From positions 1-13,778 of the forward strand of contig CAMKZP010000033.1 of assembly GCA_946477805.1 (NCBI GenBank): a stretch of 13,778 bases of DNA. The letters are read 5' to 3'. Within the stretch, counting starts at the first letter, position 1. Every line of letters begins with the position of its first letter. The notes beneath the pieces are model-generated. The model made no database searches. It was not told the DNA's origin and saw only the letters and a program-made list of their open reading frames with translations. Below, piece after piece: positions 6,856-13,599 of this stretch. The translations under genes and the position numbers were made by a program. This DNA is from an uncultured Enterobacter sp. (GTDB lineage Bacteria > Pseudomonadota > Gammaproteobacteria > Enterobacterales > Enterobacteriaceae).

Positions 6856-7000
6856 TTGACTGCTCCCAGCCCTAAAGGGCGAGGATTCCCACTTCAACGC
6901 AACCTACCTGAGCCACATTAAGCGGCTTTAGGGTTTACAGTCGCTCCGTGGGCTAACGCGCCAGCCCGACCGCTTTTATATTCTTCGCGGCGTTTACGTC
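6856..7000 (-). ncRNA. Probable omega RNA / reRNA region at the tnpB right end
   Basis: In TnpB elements the guide RNA scaffold overlaps the 3' end of tnpB and the right end, and the guide is the flanking DNA just outside. Here the scaffold would run along the minus strand from inside the tnpB end to the hairpin ending at 6856. The first 20 guide bases would be ATTGAAAAGTTCTACAACCG (6855-6836). The 5' limit cannot be set from sequence alone. Confidence 0.45.
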
Positions 7001-8035
7001 ACGATCATGGTTAGCCCCGCATTCAGGGCAGATCCAAGAACGAACGTTAAGCGCCGTTTCTGGCATAGTGTAGCCGCAACAACTACAACGCTTTGAGGAC
7101 GGGAAAAACTGGTCAATGGCAACCACTGAGCGCCCCGACCATTCAGCCTTGTACTGGAGCTGGCGCACGAACTCGCCCCAGCTTGCGTCTGCTATCGCTT
7201 TGGACAGCTTCGGATTGCGGATCATGTTTTTCACTTTCAGGGATTCGACGCAAACAACCTGGTTTTCGTTAATGAGTTTGCGGGTCAACTTGTGCAAGTT
7301 ATCCAGACGACAATCAGCAATTTTCGCGTGAATGCGGGCGACTTTTAAACGGGCTTTAGCGCGGTTCTTTGAGCCTTTTTGTTTCCTGCTCAAACGGCGC
7401 TGTAGCAGGGCGAGACGCTTCGCATATTTAGCGGTGTGGCGGGGATTGCCGGTTTTGAATCCGGAATCGGTGACGAACAAATCTTTTAAACCAACATCAA
7501 TGCCGACTGTTTTAGCGGTGATCGGCAGTGATACAGGCTCAAACTCGCAAAGGCACGAAACAAAATAGCGCCCTGCTGCGTCTTTACTAATGGTGATGGA
7601 TGGCACGGCCGGCAAAGGGCGAGACCAGCGCACGTCTAACGGTGTTTTGCTCTTTGCCATGTACAAACAACCGTCTTTGTATTTAAACGCCGTATCCATG
7701 AAAAAAGCCGCCTGTTTATGGCGCTTGCTTTTGAATGTCGGGAACTTCGCCCGACCTGCAAAGAAGTTGGCAAAGGCGGTTTGTTGGTGGCGGATCGCTT
7801 GCTGGAGTGGCACGGCTGAAACATTGCCTAACCATGAATATTCTGGTTAGGCTTTGATAGCCGTCAGGCGCTTATCGGCTTGCGGATAGCCGATCTTTTC
7901 CTGACGCTCATAGTATGCATCAGTTCGCCAGCGAAGGATGCTGTTATAGACGAAACGCACACATCCGAACGTTTGAGCCAAAAGCTCAACCTGATTGGCC
8001 GTTGGATAGAATCTGTATTTATATGCGCGTTTCAT
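6953..8035 (-). pseudogene. tnpB: TnpB RNA-guided nuclease gene with a premature stop
   Basis: TnpB proteins are RNA-guided DNA nucleases, ancestors of Cas12, that use an RNA from the element's right end. From MKRAYKYRFYP the frame runs 360 codons, but codon 63 is TAA (7849-7847); the frame continues unchanged on both sides (LTAIKA, stop, PEYSWLGNVS), so a single CAA or similar codon probably mutated. All nuclease signatures downstream are intact: RuvC-I Asp in GIDVGLKDL (180), RuvC-II Glu in VCVESLK (264), RuvC-III Asp in HDRDVNAAKNI (344/346), and zinc-finger cysteines CSCCG (317, 320) and CPECG (336, 339). Reinitiation at the GTG at 7813 would give a 286-residue protein lacking the N-terminal wedge region. 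An in-frame ATG at 8170 with GAAGGAG before it could be an earlier start. Confidence 0.85.
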
Positions 8036-8255
8036 AAGGCTTACAAAATACGCTGAAAAATGTAAGCCACATTGACGAAGGTCAAATAATGTTACGCAGT
8101 TACCGCGCTTATATTCCTGCCCGATTGGGCGAGGCTTTACGCGCAACATCGGTAAATCGTGGTGTGCCATACGCTCCTTCTATGTTCAAACTAAAGGGCA
8201 GGATCGTCTACCGGGGGAGTAGTCAACTTCAACAAGATGGTAGGGGAAGTTAATT

Positions 8256-8272
8256 GGGCCGCTGAACGGCCC
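8256..8272 (-). terminator. Hairpin after dcuA, likely terminator
   Basis: GGGCCG and CGGCCC form a 6-bp GC-only stem with a 5-base loop, about 30 bases beyond the dcuA stop codon. On the minus strand it is followed by AATTAACTT rather than a clean T run, so it is a moderate intrinsic terminator. Confidence 0.55.
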
Positions 8273-8303
8273 TGATTTAAAGAATTTATCAACGGCTAAG
8301 GCG

Positions 8304-9605
8304 CTAAAGAATGATGCCGCCGATAATAAACCCGAGGATCACGCTCAAAATAATGGCAAGAATGCCAGGGAGCAGGAATGCGTGGTTAAACACGTATTTG
8401 CCGATGCGGGTCGAGCCGGTGTCATCCATCTCCACTGCCGCCAGCAGAGTCGGATAGGTTGGCAAAACGAACAGTGCAGAAACTGCCGCGAAAGAGGCTA
8501 TAGCCGTCAAAGGCGTTACACCGAGCATCAGCGCCGCAGGCATCAGCGCTTTAGTGGTCGCCGCCTGTGAATAAAGCAGGGTGGCGGCAAAGAACAGCAC
8601 CACCGCCAGTAGCCATGGATAGCTATGCAGCAGATCGCCCGCGATGCTCTGGATATCGGCAATATGAGATTTGACGAAGGTATCACCAAGCCACGCCACT
8701 CCGAGTACACACACGCATGCGCTCATACCGGATCTAAACGTACTTGCATTCAGGACTTCGCTTGTATCGATTTTACAGGTGATGCTGATAAGCGTAGCGA
8801 TGGTCAACATGAACACCACAATTGCTTCGTTACGCGGCAGTACTGGGTTCTGAATCAGACCAACGGTGTCACTGATGGCGGTGGCGTAGAGCATCACGGC
8901 AACGATGCCGATCAGGAAGAGCAGCACGGAGCGTTTGGCGTGCGTCTTCAGTTCGAAGACCTGGCTACCGCGTAGTCTCACTTCACCTTTTGCCAGACGC
9001 TCCTGATAAACAGGATCGTCCTTTAACTCGGTACCAAGGAAGTTACACACGACAGCGGTAAGCATGACGGCGATTAACGTCACCGGAATACAGATCGACA
9101 GCAACGTCAGATAGCTCACGCCCATCGGCTCAAGAATACCGGCGAAGAACACCACCGCTGCAGAAATTGGCGAGGCGGTGATCGCGATCTGCGAGGCAAC
9201 AACAGCGATTGAGAGCGGGCGAGAAGGGCGGATACCTTGTTCTTTCGCCACTTCGGTGATGACCGGCAGTGTAGAAAACGCCGTGTGACCAGTACCTGCC
9301 ATAATGGTCATAAACCATGTTACCAGCGGCGCAAGAAAGGTGATGTATTTGGGATGGCGCCGTAACGCACGCTCCGCAAGGCTGACCAGATAGTCCATAC
9401 CGCCCGCCACCTGCATGGTAGCAATCGCGGCGATAACGGCTATTATAATTTCGATTACGTCAAAGGGGATGGCACCTGGCGCAATCTGAAAGACGAAGGT
9501 GAGAACGAGTACACCTAGGCCACCGGCAAAACCAATCCCGATCCCCCCCAACCTTGCACCTAAATAAATCGCTAATAACACGACAACGAGTTCTGCTCCA
9601 AACAT
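8304..9605 (-). CDS. dcuA: DcuA-type anaerobic C4-dicarboxylate carrier
   Basis: This inner-membrane carrier exchanges or takes up fumarate, aspartate, malate and succinate during anaerobic growth. The protein has 433 residues, the same length as E. coli DcuA, and shares blocks such as YLGARLGGIGIGFAGGLGVL (17-residue core near the N-terminus), PFDVIEII, MQVAGGMDYLV, ITASPISAAVV, RSGMSACVCVLGVAWLGDTF and FVLPTYPTLLAAV. DcuB lacks several of these, so DcuA is the better call. It is hydrophobic throughout, with roughly ten or more membrane segments. The ATG at 9605 is preceded by AAGGAGAG; an upstream ATG at 9686 would add an unrelated tail across the intergenic hairpin. It lies 117 bases after aspA in the same order as the E. 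coli aspA-dcuA operon. The sequence is clearly diverged from the E. coli chromosomal protein. Confidence 0.93.
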   Translation of the reverse strand: MFGAELVVVLLAIYLGARLGGIGIGFAGGLGVLVLTFVFQIAPGAIPFDVIEIIIAVIAAIATMQVAGGMDYLVSLAERALRRHPKYITFLAPLVTWFMTIMAGTGHTAFSTLPVITEVAKEQGIRPSRPLSIAVVASQIAITASPISAAVVFFAGILEPMGVSYLTLLSICIPVTLIAVMLTAVVCNFLGTELKDDPVYQERLAKGEVRLRGSQVFELKTHAKRSVLLFLIGIVAVMLYATAISDTVGLIQNPVLPRNEAIVVFMLTIATLISITCKIDTSEVLNASTFRSGMSACVCVLGVAWLGDTFVKSHIADIQSIAGDLLHSYPWLLAVVLFFAATLLYSQAATTKALMPAALMLGVTPLTAIASFAAVSALFVLPTYPTLLAAVEMDDTGSTRIGKYVFNHAFLLPGILAIILSVILGFIIGGIIL

Positions 9606-9673
9606 AAGACTCTCCTTGTTTATTAACAATTTGATATTGAAATGTTGTGTAATTGGTACAGCTTGAAAAGATA

Positions 9674-9702
9674 AAAGGCACGTCATTGGGAGTCGTGCCT
9701 TT
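9674..9702 (-). terminator. Intrinsic terminator or attenuator between aspA and dcuA
   Basis: AAAGGCACG and CGTGCCTTT form a 9-bp perfect stem with an 11-base loop. On the minus strand it is followed by a T-rich tail (TTTTATCTTTT counting the stem end). It would end most aspA transcripts and let some pass into dcuA, so aspA would be made in excess over the carrier. Confidence 0.75.
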
Positions 9703-9722
9703 CGGAAGCTTAGCCTGAACGC

Positions 9723-11159
9723 TTACTGTTCGGTTTCATCCGTATACCTTTTCGCTTTGTATACCGGGTGCATCAGGTTTTTCGCTGAGAAGATGTCACT
9801 CAGCTCGGCTTCGGTCAGCAATCCTCGCTCGAGAACTACTTCACGCACGCTCTTACCGGTTTCAGCACAAATCTTACCGATGATGTCGCCATTGTGGTGG
9901 CCGATGAACGGGTTCAGGTAGGTGACAATCCCGATGGAGTTGTACACGTAGCTTTCACACACTTCTTTATTAGCGGTAATGCCGTTAATGCATTTTTCCA
10001 GCAGGTTGTAGCACGCGTTAGTCAGGATATGAATGGATTCAAACATTGCCTGACCAATCACGGGCTCCATCACGTTCAGCTGCAGCTGGCCTGCTTCAGA
10101 GGCCATGGTCACGGTAGTATCGTTACCGATGACTTTGAAACACACCTGATTTACTACTTCGGGCACAACCGGGTTCACTTTTGCCGGCATGATGGATGAA
10201 CCGGCCTGCAGTTCTGGCAGGTTAATTTCATTCAGGCCAGCGCGTGGGCCGGAAGAGAGCAGGCGCAGGTCGTTACAGATTTTGGACAGCTTAACCGCCA
10301 GGCATTTCAGGGCGCTGTGAACCATGACGAAATCGCCGCAGTCGGAGGTGGCTTCAATCAGGTCTTCTGCAGGCACTACCGGCAGGTTAGAGACTTCGGC
10401 CAGTTTCTGCACCGCCAGCAGTTGGTAGCCGTCCGGGGTATTCAAGCGTGTGCCAATAGCAGTAGCGCCGAGGTTGACCTCCAGCAACAGTTCGGCGTTG
10501 CGCATAATATTTTGGGTTTCTTCGCTCAATAGTACTTTAAAGGCGTTGAACTCCCGGCCGAGTGTCATCGGAACAGCATCCTGTAGCTGCGTGCGCCCCA
10601 TTTTAAGGACATCGCTGAACTCGATAGCTTTACGCTCGAAACCGTCTCTGAGCTGGCTAATGGCGTCGATCAGTTTGACAATAGATGCGTACACTGCGAT
10701 ACGGAAACCGGTTGGATAGACATCGTTGGTGGATTGACATTTGTTAACGTGGTCGTTCGGGTTGAGGTACTGGTACTCACCTTTCTTGTGACCCATCAGC
10801 TCCAGGCCGATATTCGCCAGCACTTCGTTGGTATTCATGTTGACGGAGGTACCCGCTCCGCCCTGATAGACGTCAACCGGGAACTGGTCCATGCATTTGC
10901 CATTGTTCAGTACTTCGTCGCACGCGGCGATAATCGCATTTGCAGCGCTTTTCGGAATAGTTTGCAGCTCTTTGTTTGCCAGGGCTGCAGCTTTCTTCAC
11001 CATCACCATGCCACGCACAAATTCAGGGATGTCGCTGATTTTGATTTTGCTAATGTAGAAGTTTTCAATCGCTCTCAGAGTGTGAATGCCATAGTAGGCA
11101 TCCGCTGGAACTTCCCTGATACCCAACAAATCTTCTTCGATACGAATGTTGTTTAACAT
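9723..11159 (-). CDS. aspA: Aspartate ammonia-lyase (aspartase)
   Basis: Aspartase converts L-aspartate to fumarate and ammonia in the cytoplasm. Fumarate then serves as an electron acceptor, and ammonia as nitrogen. The protein has 478 residues, as in E. coli AspA, and is collinear with it without gaps. It belongs to the fumarase/aspartase superfamily: the signature loop GSSIMPAKVNP with catalytic Ser (321/322), Lys327 and Asn329, plus substrate-binding regions GAGTSVNMNTNE (101-112) and QSTNDVYPTG (142-151) are intact. One oddity: residue 238 is Arg in AIGTRLNTP, where E. coli and most family members have Gly. The ATG is preceded by a perfect AAAAGGAGG. Divergence is concentrated at 160-300. 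The gene is paired with dcuA, so the two form an aspartate-to-fumarate module. Confidence 0.95.
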   Translation of the reverse strand: MLNNIRIEEDLLGIREVPADAYYGIHTLRAIENFYISKIKISDIPEFVRGMVMVKKAAALANKELQTIPKSAANAIIAACDEVLNNGKCMDQFPVDVYQGGAGTSVNMNTNEVLANIGLELMGHKKGEYQYLNPNDHVNKCQSTNDVYPTGFRIAVYASIVKLIDAISQLRDGFERKAIEFSDVLKMGRTQLQDAVPMTLGREFNAFKVLLSEETQNIMRNAELLLEVNLGATAIGTRLNTPDGYQLLAVQKLAEVSNLPVVPAEDLIEATSDCGDFVMVHSALKCLAVKLSKICNDLRLLSSGPRAGLNEINLPELQAGSSIMPAKVNPVVPEVVNQVCFKVIGNDTTVTMASEAGQLQLNVMEPVIGQAMFESIHILTNACYNLLEKCINGITANKEVCESYVYNSIGIVTYLNPFIGHHNGDIIGKICAETGKSVREVVLERGLLTEAELSDIFSAKNLMHPVYKAKRYTDETEQ

Positions 11160-11199
11160 GTAAACCTCCTTTTAAAACTGCTAATGGTTTTCTCTAAAT

Positions 11200-11255
11200 A
11201 CACAGTAGAAGTGAAGTTATAAATGTCACACAGTAGAAAAGGAGTTATAAATGTC
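11200..11255. repeat. 28-bp tandem duplication in the aspA leader
   Basis: The unit beginning ACACAGTAGAA and ending GTTATAAATGTC occurs twice in direct abutment, 11200-11227 and 11228-11255, with three mismatches (25 of 28 identical). Each unit contains TTATAA. It lies 40-95 bases before the aspA start, so it is in the promoter or untranslated leader and may duplicate a promoter element or a regulator site. Confidence 0.8.
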
Positions 11256-11373
11256 TTATATGCGGGGATTATTGCTGAAATAAATAAAAACTTCGAGATA
11301 ATGTGCTATTTAAGGTGGGTTTGTATAATCTGGATCAACAATTAAGGATTTCTTTTTATGATAAGAATGAATC

Positions 11374-11389
11374 TGTGGTGTGGATCACA
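11374..11389. promoter_or_regulatory. CRP-like binding site upstream of aspA
   Basis: TGTGG-N6-TCACA matches the CRP consensus TGTGA-N6-TCACA in nine of ten half-site positions. It lies about 215 bases upstream of the aspA ATG. A TTGAT half-site of the FNR type is at about 11333-11337 on the minus strand, with a poor second half. E. coli aspA is under catabolite control and dcu genes respond to anaerobiosis, so both are plausible. No clear promoter hexamers could be fixed. Confidence 0.6.
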
Positions 11390-11399
11390 GCATTAACTT

Positions 11400-11668
11400 A
11401 GGTCAACTATATTTACATCAATTACTTACCAATAGCAGCCCGCAAACTAAAAACTGAAGCATTCCGTACACAGAATTATAAAATCCCCCTTGCCCAGAAT
11501 TCTTCCAGCACTGCTGATTTGCCCCCTGGATTAGATACAGCCTTCAGTTAGTAATGTCGGTTGTTTTTTCTTCATACTTCCTGTCTCACCCGTCCGTTGC
11601 GAATTCAGTAAATCATATTATACGGGTATACCTTTGTCATAACGCCTTCATCCCAAGCCCAGCGCAAT
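11400..11668. other. Intergenic stretch with nothing recognised
   Basis: The stretch is AT-rich. I see no gene, terminator or repeat. It separates the divergent aspA and the small plus-strand ORF cluster, so it should contain their promoters. Confidence 0.4.
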
Positions 11669-11977
11669 ATGAGTGGAGAATGTCGAAATACATTCTCCAT
11701 CATTTTTAAAGCTGTTCTTGATGAAGTAAAGAACAAAGGCAAAGATAAGATTTCGCATGCGAAATCTAAAGCTCAGAACAAAAAGCCTGCCAGGCCTGTA
11801 GACAGCAATTCAGGTGTAAAACCCTGGCGGGTCGTTGTCGACATAGACGATCAGCAAGGGACCATAATGACTGACCGCGCGCCAGACGCAGAGGGATATG
11901 TGTGGGTGAAACTTGAAATTGATGAACTTTCAGTTGAAGCATCTGAACTCCGTGTTAAAGGGATGCGATCTCAGTAA
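11669..11977 (+). CDS. Hypothetical protein, 102 residues
   Basis: I do not recognise this family. The product has a lysine-rich part (about 20-45), then a compact acidic region with alternating hydrophobics (WRVVVDIDDQQGTI, YVWVKLEIDELSVEASELRV) that looks like a small beta-rich domain. No signal peptide or membrane segment is visible. There is no good ribosome binding site before the ATG, so the true gene may start elsewhere or be truncated. A 20-bp perfect palindrome (11748-11767) lies inside the coding sequence. The stop TAA overlaps a following ATG by one base. Confidence 0.5.
   Translation: MSGECRNTFSIIFKAVLDEVKNKGKDKISHAKSKAQNKKPARPVDSNSGVKPWRVVVDIDDQQGTIMTDRAPDAEGYVWVKLEIDELSVEASELRVKGMRSQ
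11748..11767. repeat. 20-bp perfect palindrome, copy 1
   Basis: AGATTTCGCATGCGAAATCT is a perfect palindrome. A 19-base near copy lies at 12741-12759, so the pair brackets a segment of about 1 kb. It falls within the 102-residue ORF. Confidence 0.85.
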
Positions 11978-12138
11978 TGAAATCTACGCCTTTCACCGAA
12001 ATGGCCACGGAATTCCGTGGCCAAATTGTCCGCCTCTGGACGCTTTAGTATCCCGGAACTCAATTCGAAGCTGCTGCCGCACTAACAGAAGCGGCTATCA
12101 ATCTTGGGTATGTAACAAGATGCAGGCCTGTACCCTGA
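11977..12138 (+). pseudogene. Doubtful small ORF with internal TAG
   Basis: From an ATG that overlaps the preceding stop by one base, the frame reads MKSTPFTEMATEFRGQIVRL, meets TAG at 12046, continues as YPGTQFEAAAALTEAAINLG and ends at 12136-12138. Both halves look protein-like, which suggests a coding gene with one nonsense mutation. In another frame, 12119-12242 reads a 40-codon stretch ending INVDARRQLEARK. No family is recognised. A 22-bp palindrome (12002-12023) inside it argues that part may be non-coding. Confidence 0.25.
12002..12023. repeat. 22-bp perfect palindrome
   Basis: The half-site TGGCCACGGAA is followed directly by its reverse complement. It lies 25 bases after the stop of the 102-residue ORF. 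It has no T run after it, so it may be a protein-binding site or a cruciform-forming sequence rather than a terminator. Confidence 0.8.
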
Positions 12139-12258
12139 GCAGCGTTAACCTCATGGTCCTCGAGCCCGGCAGAAACTCCGTTATAGGCGGCTCAGACGGC
12201 ATTAACGTTGATGCTCGGCGCCAGCTGGAAGCCAGAAAGTAACCAGGACTGGTGTGGA

Positions 12259-12414
12259 ATGTCAGCGCTTATATTCAGATCTAATCGTACACTTCCACTT
12301 GAGCAGCTCGTCGCTTCCATGCCTGAGAACATAGACAGGCGAACCGCTACCGGATGGCTCGTGGCTGCAATCGAAGAGGACGCCTATTACCGTTATAACA
12401 GGAAATCCATATGA
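12259..12414 (+). CDS. Hypothetical protein, 51 residues
   Basis: It starts MSALIFRSNRTLPLEQLVAS and ends YYRYNRKSI. No family is recognised and no membrane segment is present. The ATG is chosen because of a weak AGGA upstream and because the frame before it has no family-like sequence. Its TGA overlaps the next ATG (ATGA), which indicates translational coupling to the following gene. Such short coupled partners are common among plasmid accessory genes. Confidence 0.45.
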   Translation: MSALIFRSNRTLPLEQLVASMPENIDRRTATGWLVAAIEEDAYYRYNRKSI

Positions 12415-12734
12415 CCTTTCAGGAGCTCGATGCTTGTATCGCAGGCTCTGGCCGTCGTTCTATAGCTTCAGCGTTGATCGCTTTTATTCTTGAAGCGCTT
12501 GATGACGGACAGGACGGAGTTGATCTTGATAACTTCCAGGGCCACACACACTTCGTTCGCAATAATGTAACAACGGTAGCCAGCTATCTGCAGTTGCATG
12601 GGATTATTCAGGTACTGTATTACCGTGATGGTGCTGAAAAACGTCAGTATGAGTCCGTTAATAATTACGGGCGGTGGGTGAAGCAGCACTATCGGCCCTC
12701 TCGGGCACTCATACAGCTGCACAGGCGTGATTGA
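12411..12734 (+). CDS. Hypothetical protein, 107 residues
   Basis: The family is unknown to me. The central part (VDLDNFQGHTHFVRNNVTTVASYLQLHGIIQVLYY; residues about 38-72) could form helices of a winged-helix type, and the tail is basic (HYRPSRALIQLHRRD), so a small nucleic-acid-binding protein is possible. It is coupled to the 51-residue gene by an ATGA overlap. It ends seven bases before the second palindrome and converges on umuC. Confidence 0.55.
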   Translation: MTFQELDACIAGSGRRSIASALIAFILEALDDGQDGVDLDNFQGHTHFVRNNVTTVASYLQLHGIIQVLYYRDGAEKRQYESVNNYGRWVKQHYRPSRALIQLHRRD

Positions 12735-12740
12735 TTCATA

Positions 12741-12759
12741 AGATTCGCATGCGAAATCT
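12741..12759. repeat. Near-copy of the 20-bp palindrome, copy 2
   Basis: AGATTCGCATGCGAAATCT differs from copy 1 by loss of one T. It lies in the 37-base gap between two convergent genes (107-residue ORF and umuC), so it may serve as a two-way terminator. It is also a possible boundary of a 1-kb segment starting at copy 1. Confidence 0.75.
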
Positions 12760-12771
12760 TTAAGTGTCCGA

Positions 12772-13596
12772 TCACCTAATGATGGCCATCGGTAGTTCGT
12801 TCCACCTGGTCGTATATGCCGGAGAAAGCATATCCCGCTTCATTTGCCACTCAGGCGCAATTCCCCTTCCGGCAAACCACACTTTCCCCAGCCCTGAATG
12901 GTTGATACCGTCCAGAACCTTCATCAGTTGATCACTGTTGCTGTGTGGCTGCGTAGTATCAAACAGGTTCAGTTGCGATACACCCGTCGGCGTGAAGTCG
13001 TTAAGCATGCAGCCCGCCTTCGCGTACCGATAACCATCAACCCAGATACGATCCAGCGCTCTGACTGCAGCATTAATAATGTTGCGTGTATCCTGCGTGG
13101 GAGTCATCAGCTTTTCGCTGGCCAGATTACCGTAGTAGGGTTCATTGACCGCAAACGGGGATGTTTTCACAAACACGGAAATGTGCCTGCAGTACTGCTT
13201 CTCACCACGTAACTTTTCAGCCGCGCGCTCCGCATGCTGGCATATGGCCTGCCTCATGGATTCATAGGCCGTAACACGCTCGCCAAACGAACGGCTGCAG
13301 ACTATCTGCTGCTTAGCAGGAGGCGCCTCCTCCAGGGAGATGCAGGCCTCTCCGTTCAGCTCGCGCACGGTTCGCTCCAGCACCACATTAAAGTTCTTCC
13401 GCACAAAGGCCGGATTCAAACGCGCCAGCTGGAGTGCGGTTGTTACGCCGAACGTATTCAGCTTTTTACCGATGCGGCGGCCAACCCCCCAGATTTCCTC
13501 AACCGGCTGCAGCGAAAGCAACTTTTCCGTCCTGCGTGGATTGTCAGTGGTCAGGGCCAGAACGCCACCAAATTGTGGCCACTCTTTGGATGCCCA
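12772..13596 (-). pseudogene. umuC: umuC-like error-prone polymerase subunit, N-terminus missing
   Basis: UmuC proteins are the catalytic subunit of Y-family DNA polymerase V and do translesion synthesis with UmuD'. The open frame has 274 codons, about two-thirds of the usual 420. It begins at WASKEWPQFGGVLALTTDN and contains the helix-hairpin-helix region EEIWGVGRRIGKKL, the FNVVLERTVREL block, CSRSFGERV and the little-finger domain through KRDMLSPAYTTRW. The palm part with the first catalytic aspartates is gone, replaced at about 13597 by the right end of an IS200/IS605 element. No umuD is visible. An internal ATG at 13521 could still give a 249-residue product, which would have no polymerase activity. 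Confidence 0.9.
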
Positions 13597-13599
13597 CCT

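Larger units (their letters stand above)
6856..8100 (-). mobile_element. tnpB-only IS200/IS605-type element (IS1341-like)
   Basis: The element has a tnpB gene and no tnpA. Its right end, on the minus strand after tnpB, carries the hairpin CCTCGCCC-TTTA-GGGCTGGG and finishes with GCAGTCAA (to 6856). A subterminal hairpin and a TCAA-like end are typical of IS200/IS605 right ends. At the other side an inverted repeat TTGAC-GAAG-GTCAA (8072-8085) is a candidate left-end hairpin, so the left boundary is only approximate. A second hairpin (GGCTTACA/TGTAAGCC, about 8037-8067) lies just before the tnpB start. With no transposase of its own, movement would need a TnpA from elsewhere, such as an intact relative of the one partly seen at 13672. 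Confidence 0.75.

Noticed and set aside
6691..6897. Minus-strand 68-codon frame joining tnpB right end to umuC
   Set aside because: It runs across an IS right-end hairpin, an unassigned segment and a umuC scrap, so it is a chance junction frame.
7116..7850. Plus-strand open frames opposite tnpB
   Set aside because: Antisense shadows of the tnpB coding sequence.
8304..9605. DcuB as the identity of the carrier
   Set aside because: Blocks such as MQVAGGMDYLV, ITASPISAAVV and the C-terminal region follow DcuA, and the gene follows aspA as dcuA does.
9606..9686. Upstream ATG that would lengthen DcuA by 27 residues
   Set aside because: The extension crosses the intergenic hairpin, lacks family resemblance, and the ATG at 9605 has an excellent ribosome binding site.
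9894..11156. Long plus-strand open frames opposite aspA
   Set aside because: They mirror the codon pattern of a well-conserved gene and have no family resemblance.
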